A DNA stretch of 64,000 bases from Kluyveromyces lactis (taxonomy: Eukaryota > Ascomycota > Saccharomycetes > Saccharomycetales > Saccharomycetaceae), in assembly GCF_000002515.2 (NCBI RefSeq), contig NC_006041.1:1674001-1738000 (forward strand), in the 5' to 3' direction. The notes under the pieces were generated by a model that ran no database searches, was not told where the DNA came from, and worked only from the letters and a program-made list of their open reading frames with translations. Shown here one piece after another: positions 20,883-29,465 of the stretch. Each line of letters begins with the position of its first letter. Position 1 is the stretch's first letter. Position numbers and translations under genes: made by a program.

Positions 20883-22524
20883 CCACGCTCAGATGCAAGC
20901 CCAGATGCATTTACATGATCAGCATCCACTTTCACAACAGCAACAGCATCAACAGCAGCAGCAACAGCAACTTCAGTTCCATAACAATTTAATGAGCCCT
21001 GTCATTGGATCAAATGGTATTGGCATGTCTGACATGTCGTCTATGCATCTACCATCGCAAGAGTATTTGGATTATTCAACTTTACAATCGGCCTCTTCAG
21101 AATTTTTGTCTCCAATACCAGTCAACGTTATGTCTGCAGAACCACAAGATCATATGTCTACTGTCAACATGATTGCGCAATTTACAGCGGAGGCTAACTT
21201 GCCTCTCTCGTTACAGTCGGGCCAGTTGAATAATCCAAGAGATTTTACTACGGCGCCTTCAAGAACAGTTTATCTAGGTAACATTCCTGCTACCATTACT
21301 TACAAGGCATTGTTGGATTACGTGCGTACCGGTGTAGTGGAAGAAGTTAAGATTTTATCTGAAAAGATGTGCGCATTCGTTTCATTTGTGGATGAGAACG
21401 ATGCCTTGTTGTTCCATTCTGATGCCATCCTGAAAAGACTAAATATCGATGGGCGTGATATCAAGATCGGATGGGGCAAACCGCAACCTATTGATCCCAT
21501 CGTTCGTGCTGGTATAGCTAATGACGGTGCGACAAGAAACGTGTACATCGGTAAATTAAACACCAATAAGGACTCATGTGAAAAATGGGGTGCTGATCCA
21601 AAGGAAATCCTAGTAACTAAGGAGAAACTTTATGATGATTTGTCCCAATTCGGTGAAATTGAAAGTATCAAATTGGTTGAAGACAGAGGAATTGCATTTG
21701 TTCATTTTACTTCCATATTCGCTGCCATCAAAGCAGTTGCAAATATCGGTTCCATCGATCCATACTATTCGAACAAAAAAGTATTTTACGGTAAAGATAG
21801 ATGTGCATTCATTACCAAGACTCAACAGCATAACGTGGCCCAATTCCTTGGTATACAACCAGGTATGGAAGCTTTGATGGAAAATAATAGAGAGCTAATC
21901 TCTCAAACATTGTTACAACAATCTGCGGCGGCCGCTGCCATTGCCACTTCTGCAGGAGGTGCCAACAATTTGGGCAACCGTACTGTGTATCTAGGAAACC
22001 TTCCAAAGAACGTGAAATTGGAAGAGATTTGCAATGCAATTCGTGGTGGTCTTTTACAAAATATTAAACTTCTTAACGACCGTCACGTTTGTTTTGTAAC
22101 ATTCATTGACCCTACTGCTGCTGCGCAATTCTATGCCATGAGCTCATTGCACGGTTTAACCATTCATAATAAACGTTGTAAGATTGGTTGGGGTAAACAC
22201 TCTGGGCCATTACCAAACCCAATAGCATTAGCTGTTTCCAGAGGTGCATCTCGTAATATTTATCTAGGGAACATCAACTTTGAAGAAGACGCAAAGCAAG
22301 AAGAATCCGTGTTTGCTGAGGATACTTTGCGGGCAATCTTTGAAGAGTTTGGAACTGTCGAACAGATTAATTTCTTATACGAGAAAAACTGTTGTTTCAT
22401 CAACTTCGCTAACATTAGCAACGCGATCTTAGCTATTGATAAGATAAAATCTAACCCTCATTTCAATAACTTAAAAATAAATTTCGGTAAGGATAGATGT
22501 GGTAATGTTCCTAGACAGTTTTGA
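20566..22524 (+). CDS. MRN1: RNA-binding protein Mrn1 with Ala-Gln dipeptide tract
   Basis: A 652-residue cytoplasmic mRNA-binding protein with four RRMs, starting near residues 232 (RTVYLGNIP), 324 (RNVYIGKLN), 471 (RTVYLGNLP) and 562 (RNIYLGNINF). Each carries recognisable RNP2 and RNP1 strands, such as MCAFVSFV and GIAFVHF. S. cerevisiae Mrn1 (YPL184C, 612 residues) is implicated in stress-granule RNPs and nuclear-encoded mitochondrial mRNAs. The N-terminal region is low complexity: an Ala-Gln dipeptide run at about residues 72-117 (bases 20781-20917), followed by a polyQ tract. Synteny with RTT10 and UIP4 agrees. Confidence 0.93.
20781..20917 (+). repeat. GCT-CAG hexanucleotide-like repeat coding Ala-Gln in MRN1
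   Basis: A tandem array of about 23 six-base units (caggct, caagct and variants) inside MRN1. In the coding frame it gives alternating Ala and Gln. Synonymous CAA/CAG changes interrupt perfect repetition, which suggests some selection to keep the dipeptide. The other frames read as Ser-Gly or, on the opposite strand, Ser-Leu and Glu-Pro runs, which are not genes. Confidence 0.9.
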
Positions 22525-23654
22525 TCTCTGTGAGTGTAAAACGAATGCACTTTACTTTACCCTTCCTCTTTTTCTTTCAAATCGTTCATCTCATCCTTCA
22601 GTGCAAAACAGAACAATTAAACTCAAAAAAAAATCATCCTCACACCGCAACAGAAGTCAACGATTGCACTGTATCTATCGCTCATTGTCAATTCATCTGT
22701 AAACTTGCTTGTGGTGGTGTTTTTCGTTTATCTCTTCTTTTTTTCTCTTCTCTGTTTGAAGGTCACATTAAGTGCGCGACCTCAAATTCTATCCAGCTGA
22801 TCTTTCACATTCAAATTCAAATTCAAATTCCCATTCACCATCTGCAGCCAGGTTATAAAATTTTTTTCCGATTCATTCTATTAATTTATTCCATCGCTAT
22901 TTCCAACATCATTACCAGCATTTATTTTTTCATTTTATTATAGTTTTCCAGTACCTTTTTGTTGTCGTTACACTGTAATTCACACATCCTTGTATTTTAT
23001 TGTTATCATTGATAGATGCTTATATTTCTAAACCTCACACAATTTCCATTCACATATTATATGTTTTGCCATAAACATTTCTACAGTTGATAAATCTTCT
23101 ATATTTAATAATAATATTTAGCAATTCTAACTAACTAATTCTTATTATATCCGATTTCAAAAGAAAGCAATGCAATTTATCATTAATTGATTTAACTAAG
23201 CTTCATAATACAGGACACCAAATTTCTATCCAGCTTTGCCAATCGTCTATCCCATCCGAGCTTTAGGCCATCCAACAATACCCATCACCGTCTGGCTTCA
23301 CCATTCTATGACTTTTGCTAACGTGGTCGATTTTTTTAGTTTTCGTTTTTCCTCAAAGTCGGTTTTAGGGTATATAAAGGATCAAAACCAATAACAACAC
23401 ATTCCTTTCCATGAAAGTCTGGAGATCTAAACAAAATTGATGTCAACATAAAGCCTTAGAACGGATATTTCGATACAGCAATCGTACCAAACTGTTAATA
23501 GTGATCCTATCTCATATTTAAGCGATACATTGATATATTGCTAAAGTACAAGCATAATAGCTGGAAAAAAAAGACAACCCTTATCAAAGGATTGATTAAA
23601 CAGGATAATAGAAACATTAAGGGACATATTCTGAGGAGAAGGTGACTCAAAAAA
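22525..23654 (+). promoter_or_regulatory. 1.1 kb MRN1-UIP4 intergenic region with UIP4 TATA box
   Basis: The longest gene-poor stretch besides the alpha-factor upstream region. It has a short ATTCAA repeat at 22809-22829, a very AT-rich middle (22860-23190), and a strong TATA box TATATAAA at 23371-23378, 277 bp before the UIP4 start. An open frame at 22521-22943 is low-complexity and I reject it. An unannotated RNA cannot be excluded, but I see no structure that proves one. Confidence 0.45.
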
Positions 23655-24314
23655 ATGAAAATTATTAGCAAGCGCGATTCAGCAAGTGGATTGAATGTTG
23701 CATTGGACCTAGAAAAGTGGACTGTTAAGCCAATGATTTACAATGTCGCCGAAAAGCAATGGGAATACACTCCAGATCTAGAGGACAAAGAGGTGGAGAA
23801 AATCCATTTCAAGTTCGTTGACAGCAACGGTACTTGGTTTGCAGATAACGACTTTCCAAAAGAGTTTGATAATATTGGGAACGAAAATAATGTAATCTAC
23901 GTCAACGGTAAAGGCTTAGAGTTCAAAAATTACGTGAACGATATCAAAAACGATGCAGATTCTCCAGCTAGTACTCCCAAGAATGCCCGTTTTGCATCTC
24001 CTAGAGAACAGAAACCAGAGGAAACGACCAATTCGGTAAAAAAGGAAGTACCGGTAGACGAGGGAGTTCAAGCTGTTGAAACTAAAAAGGACACTGAAGG
24101 ATCCGCCGATAAAGCTGAAGCAATTCCTGCACAGGAACAACTGCAGGAGCCACAGAATGAACAGGAAAGACCAACTACTTCTGATACGGCTGTAACTCAC
24201 AGAAGTGACTCAGTTGTGGAATACTCGACGTTTTTGGATAGAATAATGCTGTTCCTAAGAAGATTTATAAAAAAATGGTTCACATTCGAAAGATCTTCTT
24301 CGCCAACTTCCTGA
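23655..24314 (+). CDS. UIP4: Uip4-like protein with CBM48-type N-terminal domain
   Basis: A 219-residue protein. Residues 5-85 look like the AMPK-beta/CBM48 fold shared by Uip4, Crp1 and Mdg1 (ALDLEKWTVKPMIYN, FKFVDSNGTWFADND, NVIYVNGKG). A charged disordered linker (90-195) follows, then a hydrophobic/basic segment near the C-terminus (FLDRIMLFLRRFIKKWF), which may contact a membrane. S. cerevisiae Uip4 (YPL186C, 331 residues) is a Ulp1-interacting protein reported at the ER and nuclear envelope; its role is poorly defined. The call rests on the fold and on the position between MRN1 and the alpha-factor gene. The protein is clearly shorter than its counterpart. Confidence 0.75.
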   Translation: MKIISKRDSASGLNVALDLEKWTVKPMIYNVAEKQWEYTPDLEDKEVEKIHFKFVDSNGTWFADNDFPKEFDNIGNENNVIYVNGKGLEFKNYVNDIKNDADSPASTPKNARFASPREQKPEETTNSVKKEVPVDEGVQAVETKKDTEGSADKAEAIPAQEQLQEPQNEQERPTTSDTAVTHRSDSVVEYSTFLDRIMLFLRRFIKKWFTFERSSSPTS

Positions 24315-24738
24315 TCTACAATTTACCCCATGTTTAACCACCAACAACACCAAATAATTTTCCTTTTCACGCAGAAGAAGAAGTTGTCATCAATATCTTT
24401 ATCATATGCTAGACATAATAACTATATAACTAATTTCACGACTACAGAAGTTTTAATTTAGGCTTCCTTTAGTATATTTCGTTTTAGTTTTGGTCTGCAA
24501 AAGGCAACAATTTTTGAAGTAAAAGAGTTGGGTATAATCATATATTTGTTACGTATATCAATATAATAGGTATATAGACCACAGCTATATTTCGTGAAGC
24601 AATCTAATGGTTCACTTCTGAACTAAAAGGAATTCGTTTGGATAAATAAAAAAAGTATAAGGAAGATGGGTATTGTCTTTTGGAAGAAATTAGATAGACG
24701 CATTGGAAAACGAGTCAAAAAGTCAATTTCCTTCTAAT
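24315..24738. other. Convergent UIP4/alpha-factor 3' region
   Basis: 424 bp between convergent genes, AT-rich with TATATA-type sequences (24540-24590) that could serve as 3'-end efficiency elements for both. No gene seen. Confidence 0.5.
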
Positions 24739-25302
24739 TCAGAAAATTGGTTGGCCAGGTCTTAATGTAATCCAACTCCAAGCACTAGGTTTGGCATCAG
24801 CCTCGGCCTCAGGGTTGGCTTCTCTTTTAAAGATTGGTTGACCAGGTCTTAGAGTGATCCAGCTCCATGGGGAGGCATCTGCATTGGCATCAGCATTAGC
24901 CTCTCTCTTAAAGATCGGTTGACCAGGTCTTAGAGTAATCCAGCTCCATGGGGATGCTTCAGCATTAGCGTCAGCGTTGGCTTCTCTTTTAAAGATTGGT
25001 TGACCAGGTCTTAGAGTAATCCAACTCCATGGGGAAGCATCGGCTTCTCTTTTCTTCAAATCATCCTTGTCAGCGAAAGCAGCTTCAGCGATGGTGGTGT
25101 TTAAGAATAGAATACCAGTGTGGGTTCCGTTATTAACAGGCAACAAGGAAACTTCATCCCCGGTTAAGTCAATGAATCCAATCAAGGCTTCTTCTGGAAC
25201 CGAAATTGGAAGATCGTCGATGTCAGTTTCGGTAGAAACTGGAGCAGCCATAACAACGGAAATTAAAGCAGTAGATGCGGCTAATATAGTAGAGAATTTC
25301 AT
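24739..25302 (-). CDS. MF(ALPHA)1: Alpha-factor mating pheromone precursor, four 13-residue copies
   Basis: A 187-residue prepro-pheromone secreted by MATalpha cells to trigger MATa partners. It has a signal peptide at 1-20 (hydrophobic, ending VMAA) and a pro-region to about 83 with two N-glycosylation sites (N58 in NGT, N68 in NTT). Then come four identical WSWITLRPGQPIF copies at residues 92-104, 119-131, 146-158 and 175-187, each preceded by a Kex2 site KR (84-85, 105-106, 132-133, 159-160) and a spacer made only of X-Ala and X-Pro dipeptides for Ste13 trimming. The peptide is that of K. lactis, which identifies the organism. It occupies the ancestral site of YPL187W and YGL089C. Confidence 0.98.
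   Translation of the reverse strand: MKFSTILAASTALISVVMAAPVSTETDIDDLPISVPEEALIGFIDLTGDEVSLLPVNNGTHTGILFLNTTIAEAAFADKDDLKKREADASPWSWITLRPGQPIFKREANADANAEASPWSWITLRPGQPIFKREANADANADASPWSWITLRPGQPIFKREANPEAEADAKPSAWSWITLRPGQPIF
24742..25029 (-). repeat. Tandem pheromone-coding repeats
   Basis: Four in-frame repeats coding the mature peptide lie at 24991-25029, 24910-24948, 24829-24867 and 24742-24780. The first three are spaced 81 bp apart; the last spacer is two codons longer and its sequence is the most diverged. The copies differ mainly by synonymous bases. Confidence 0.95.
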
Positions 25303-26367
25303 AATATTGGATAGTTCAAATTGGATAGTTGGGTTTGTATAATTTAGATTAAGGTGAAGTTCAGGATAATAAAGACAGAAAAAGATCAGACGAGTTGGGC
25401 TTTAGATGCTCTGGTTTGCTTGTTCTAATATACTATATTGAAATTACTATTGAAACAAACTTAGAACAATACCATAACATCCTATCAATCAAGGGTCCTT
25501 TATATATGAATTTTCCCGAAATCCGATCACCCAGTGAGCTTGAACAGCAAACCATTTCGTCTTAAACAGATAACAACCTCTAAAAATGTCACTGTCTTAC
25601 GATTCACAAACTGCAGACATCGAAATTGAAGTAACAGATTAGTATGAGGTTCAAAAACCACATTATTGGAATTTCCCCTCTTCATACAAAGCCTGTCAAA
25701 ATTAACTTTTGCACACTACTGTATAGTTTCAATACATAACGAGCTTTACATGACAGTTTAGGAAAGAGCACTCATTTCATACCGTTCAAAAGTCTACTTC
25801 AGGGACACATACAACATCAAGAAAGAAAATCAAATTGCATAAGCTGCAAACTTAAGCATGGAACCTCATTAATTACCGGTAATATGTTTTCCCATTCAAG
25901 TTGTATAATACCTTCCTAATTTGGTCTTTAAAGCAGTTACAGTTCTCATTCATATTGAAACAGACAGAAGAAAAAGAAATTTAAGGACCACAAGGGACAG
26001 TGTATGACCAAAATGGAGTCACCACATAAACTCGGTTGGTGGGAGCCTGCATCCTTTAATCATTAACCTTTCATGGTACTTTGGCAATATGTTGAAGCTA
26101 TCACTTGCTATACTTGATTTAAACTCTACTCTACCCTGGAACCCTTCGAGAGATGAAAAAGGCCGATCCTGTCGCAAATCCGGGTAATATAACATACCAA
26201 TGAAAATTTTTTTATTTCCTTCCTTTTCTGTCTTTGTATAAAGCTGAGATCATGAGCATTAACATCATCCACCACACTTCACTTTTGTTTAATAGGTTTT
26301 ACTTTAGTTATGTATTTATTTGTTGTTTTTAAAACAGTAACGCAAAACTCACAGACATTCGCAGCGC
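25303..26367. promoter_or_regulatory. Upstream region shared by the alpha-factor gene and snR10
   Basis: About 1.06 kb between divergent genes. On the alpha-factor side: a TATA-type box at 25499-25506 (TATATAAA on the minus strand), TGAAACA pheromone response elements at 25451-25457 and 25956-25962, and a Mcm1/alpha1-like element at 25915-25936. On the snoRNA side: CGGGTAA (Reb1, minus strand) at 26181-26187 and TATAAA at 26237-26242. No protein gene is supported. Confidence 0.6.
25915..25936 (+). promoter_or_regulatory. Candidate Mcm1-alpha1 (P'Q) element
   Basis: CCTAATTTGG is a perfect CC(A/T)6GG MADS-box site. It is followed by TCTTTAAAGCAG, which resembles the alpha1 half-site (TCAATGNCAG as I remember it) at the expected distance. 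Such composites drive alpha-specific genes in S. cerevisiae. It lies about 610 bp upstream of the alpha-factor ATG, farther than usual. This is motif-level evidence only. Confidence 0.45.
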
Positions 26368-26595
26368 ATAAAAGCATCCTCTTGAGGTTGAACCCCTCCG
26401 GGGCGTTCTTGGCCCATGAAAAGTTGGGATATGTGTTGCAGTTTGCATAACTATTTTCGGATGTACTGGAGAACGAATCCCATCGAATGGTCTTGGGTGC
26501 AGCGACTCATCTGTTGCTTGGTCTTAGTTACCAGGTCTAAGGGTTTACCTTCGTGTGCCCGTATGAGAGTGGCTGCAAGGATCAGTCGAACAAAC
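26368..26595 (+). ncRNA. snR10: H/ACA snoRNA, probable snR10
   Basis: In S. cerevisiae snR10 lies between the second alpha-factor gene (YGL089C) and MMS2 (YGL087C) on the strand opposite both; this GC-rich stretch has the same position and orientation. It can fold as two hairpins. The 5' one closes with GCATCC (26374-26379) and GGATGT (26459-26464). In the 3' one GCAGC (26499-26503) pairs with GCTGC (26572-26576) and CTCAT with ATGAG, with a lower stem TGGTC/GATCA. The terminal ACA is at 26590-26592, three bases from the proposed end. The left pocket TTGGGTG could pair with the CACCC of the 25S A-loop near the known snR10 target U2923, but the right half does not fit cleanly. I found no perfect H box, and the 5' end is approximate. 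Confidence 0.62.
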
Positions 26596-26711
26596 CAGTT
26601 AATTAATTTTAATTATTATTCTTAATTGAAGTATGTGTGTATTAGCTTCTGGTAGTATATACATATTACGCAGGAAGAAACAGGCAGAGTAACGGGTCCA
26701 GAGTAATTAAT

Positions 26712-27974
26712 CTATGACTTTGAACCGAACCTGAAACTTGAATTGAAACCCAATAGCTCATTGATGCCTTTAATCCAGTCGTTTTCAGTCTTGGCCACGC
26801 AGTAGATTCCAGAGTTCTTGAGCGATGTCTTTTGTGACTTGATTGCTTCTTGAGGTATTGGTAATTTGGACCCATTCACATAGATGGTTCCTACTTCGTT
26901 GACGACATGAATTTCATCGTTCACGTATACATCTTCCTGAGGAATACCATCGATGGATAATTTCACAACGCGGCCGTCTGGACCGCCAGTGTGTTTCGAA
27001 CCGATTTTTATCTTGATATGAGAAGTGTGAGGTAAGATCAAGGGACGGAACGAAAGTGACCTAGGGCAAATCGGGGTTAATAAGATCGAGGGAACCAAGG
27101 GAGACACAATACTTCCGCCTGCAGATAAAGAGTATGCCGTAGATCCGGTAGGCGTGGATAAAGTCACACCATCGGCAGTAGTCCTTGTCATAAACTCACC
27201 ATCGATGTATATATCCAAATTGGTCAAATGTGGTGAGTTACCTCTATGTAAAAAGATATCGTTCATCGCATGTAAAGTTGTAGTTTGCTGCGTCTTGCCA
27301 TTTCTTACCAAATGACACTCTAGTCTCGTTCTATGAAGACATTTGGCTCTAGAAGTCATCACTTGTTCGAAGATTTTCTTATGCTCTTTGAAAGCAAACG
27401 GTAGTAGGAACCCCAAAGTTCCTAGACTGAAGGCAAGTACAGGTGGGACCTGAGTATGTGAGAACAACGAAACGGATCTGAGAATCGTCCCATCGCCACC
27501 AAGAGTCACCAAGAGATCCGTCTTTTTGACAATGTCAGCGTCCGAGCCCGTATATAGAACATGCGGTTGATTTGGATTCGATTTAGGCATCGATCTGAAA
27601 TCTTGTGATATTTCTTCTGCCACATCTGGTTGCACTATAACGTTGACTTCTGGGTAAGAATCGTGCAAGTGTGTGATGAACTCAACCATGGCCTCCCTAG
27701 TGGTATCAGTCCAAGGTTTCTTCATTAAAAACACGTTTTGCATAGGACGGTGCCATATCAACGATTGTAGTTTCGAATTTGGGGAAGATATGAAATCTGG
27801 CAAGCTGGTTGCCCGTAGATCGTTTACATCTTTCAAAGCAACAAACTTCGAAGAATCTCGAAGTCTTACCTCAGAATAAAACCTAGCGCACTGAAACAAA
27901 CCTGAAACATGCTGCTGACGGGCCAGTGACCAAATGCTAGGAACATTTAACCTTCCTCTGAGAAGTATCACCAT
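26712..27974 (-). CDS. POS5: Mitochondrial NADH kinase Pos5
   Basis: A 420-residue ATP-NAD kinase family protein. It phosphorylates NADH (and NAD) to supply mitochondrial NADPH for oxidative defence and biosynthesis. The N-terminal 40 residues are basic, Arg/Ser-rich and lack acids until about 39, a matrix targeting signal. The catalytic GGDGT is at 159-163 (LLVTLGGDGTILR), and the second conserved stretch (TADGVTLSTPTGSTAYSLSA) is intact near 270. Length matches S. cerevisiae Pos5 (414, YPL188W). The next gene on this strand is MMS2, 742 bp away. Confidence 0.95.
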   Translation of the reverse strand: MVILLRGRLNVPSIWSLARQQHVSGLFQCARFYSEVRLRDSSKFVALKDVNDLRATSLPDFISSPNSKLQSLIWHRPMQNVFLMKKPWTDTTREAMVEFITHLHDSYPEVNVIVQPDVAEEISQDFRSMPKSNPNQPHVLYTGSDADIVKKTDLLVTLGGDGTILRSVSLFSHTQVPPVLAFSLGTLGFLLPFAFKEHKKIFEQVMTSRAKCLHRTRLECHLVRNGKTQQTTTLHAMNDIFLHRGNSPHLTNLDIYIDGEFMTRTTADGVTLSTPTGSTAYSLSAGGSIVSPLVPSILLTPICPRSLSFRPLILPHTSHIKIKIGSKHTGGPDGRVVKLSIDGIPQEDVYVNDEIHVVNEVGTIYVNGSKLPIPQEAIKSQKTSLKNSGIYCVAKTENDWIKGINELLGFNSSFRFGSKS

Positions 27975-28716
27975 ATCTCTTGCTAATCGTTAAACAAAAA
28001 AAAAACAAATGAAATCACTTCTAATCACCTAATCTTCTGTCTCCTACTCTGCAATTGCCGAATACAGTCTGTATCCAATGAACTGTAGTCTGTAGAAACA
28101 CTACTACGGACCACTACTAAAACCTTTGTAAACTCTTTTCGTTAGGAAACAATTTGAAATAATGAATTCTTATGATTCATTTATATGAAAGTTCACTGCA
28201 AAGTCTTCCAAATTGAAAGTTTCTCTGGATGAAAGAAACAGTCGAAAGAAGAGTGTTAGGAGCAGGACCAAAATGTAGACCCCTTTTGTGCGTGTGACTC
28301 TGCGAAGAAGAGTAAGAATCGGAACGGTTGACCTAGGCCTTTTTCTATTTACAGGCACTTGGGCGAAAAAACCGGCTTTACTATCGATCTGGTGGTGGTT
28401 GTAAATCTGGTGGTTTGATGAGAAATTCAAACCAGCAAATCTCTTCGAACCTTGTTTGAACTAATTTACTTAGAGAACAGTGCAATTGAGTGGATCATGA
28501 TCTAAAACAGGACCTGACTTCTCTTAAGCAAGATGATACTTTTGAGTGGAGGGCACATCGGCAGGCGTTGCTTCATTATACATTGGACAATATGCTTATT
28601 ATGCGTACGAAAACTTTTGGGAGCCCAAAAGGGCCCCCAAACCAGTTGCGCCAAATACACAACTTTATACTTATTTACTCTCATGTGTATATATACATTT
28701 AGTACCTGCTGTAATT
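27975..28716. other. POS5-MMS2 intergenic region, no supported gene
   Basis: 742 bp. Open frames on both strands (28170-28430 minus, with a hydrophobic stretch; 28546-28749 plus) lack an in-frame ATG and have no consensus branch site that could supply one from an upstream exon. I therefore leave them out. The region should contain the POS5 promoter and MMS2 3' end. Confidence 0.45.
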
Positions 28717-29236
28717 TCACTCAAACGTCGTTCCCTCTTGTGGTTGTAACAATTTTTTGTTCGATGGTGTTGCCATTTCCTTACGTAGCTCCAATAAGAC
28801 AGTTTCCATGGTATAGGATCTTTTCCATTCCTTCAAAGTATGGAATTTCTCTTTGACGACCTCTCCGGTGGTAGAATTGACACATGGCAGGTTGATCTTC
28901 GATACGAATTTCACCTTAGGTGGTTCGTCTGGATATGAGGGCCCGCATTCGATGAGCACTGAATATATTCTGTTTTCATGGTTGCTATGAGGAGGACCAA
29001 GTATGGTACCGTTCCACTTTGTCATTGTGATATCATCGGAGTCAGAAAGACCATAGGAACAAGATTCTGGACCCAGTCCTTTTTCTCCCTTCTCTAGCTC
29101 TTCTAGTAGTCTGAAACTTCTTGGTCTAGTGAAATATGTATGCCATAGTGCGGTTAGTAAAATTCTGAAAGGGTTGTTATAGGCATGGGTATCGCATGAA
29201 AGTAAAAGAATTCGAATGAACGTACACTTTAGACAT
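28717..29236 (-). CDS. MMS2: Ubiquitin-conjugating enzyme variant Mms2 (spliced)
   Basis: Coding sequence is complement(join(28717-29125, 29226-29236)), 139 residues. Mms2 lacks the catalytic cysteine and pairs with Ubc13 to build K63-linked ubiquitin chains on PCNA during error-free DNA damage tolerance. Exon 1 is only 11 bases (ATGTCTAAAGT). Exon 2 continues MSKVPRSFRLLEELEKGEKG, closely matching S. cerevisiae Mms2 (137 residues). The UEV fold is seen in TKWNGTILGPPHS and PPKVKFVSKINLPCVN. The S. cerevisiae gene is also split after its first few codons, so intron position is conserved. Divergent from MAD1. Starting at the internal ATG of exon 2 would lose the first helix. Confidence 0.95.
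29126..29225 (-). other. MMS2 intron (100 nt)
   Basis: The 5' splice site is GTACGT at 29225-29220, a known variant of GTATGT. The branch site TACTAAC is perfect, at 29159-29153, and the 3' splice site is AG at 29127-29126, about 26 bases beyond it. Removing the segment restores the conserved N-terminal reading frame. Confidence 0.93.
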
Positions 29237-29465
29237 AGTAAGAACAGTCTGGTTAGTTAGCGGTGTGAGCTTTTGATCCCCGTCCCCTTTCTTGATCATC
29301 TTTAAAGGGGATGATTTAAACGTTTCTTCATTTCATTCTGATTTTATAATTTTATAGCGAAAATCTTGACTTTGATCTTGATCCATTAAGTGATCTTAGG
29401 GGAACTTAAAGAATGCTTCATGCCAATAGTGTCTTGCAATTGTGTCAAACTCAATTGTGTATTAT

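Noticed and set aside
20582-20935. Open frames opposite and out of frame with MRN1 (Glu-Pro, Ser-Leu, Ser-Gly repeats)
   Set aside because: They are alternate readings of the GCT-CAG repeat. The MRN1 frame has RRMs and a family match.
22521-22943. 140-codon frame after MRN1
   Set aside because: Composed of AT-rich 3' flank sequence with low complexity; it overlaps the MRN1 stop and shows no domain.
24742-25029. Regularly spaced repeats that superficially look like a CRISPR array
   Set aside because: They are in-frame pheromone copies of a eukaryotic gene with Kex2 sites.
28170-28430. 86-codon minus-strand frame with a hydrophobic segment
   Set aside because: It begins at TTG, has no internal ATG, and I found no branch site upstream that could join it to an exon. 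It could be reopened if spliced RNA is seen.
28546-28749. Plus-strand frame between POS5 and MMS2 with a protein-like composition
   Set aside because: No in-frame ATG, overlaps the MMS2 3' end, and no consensus intron signals to supply a start.
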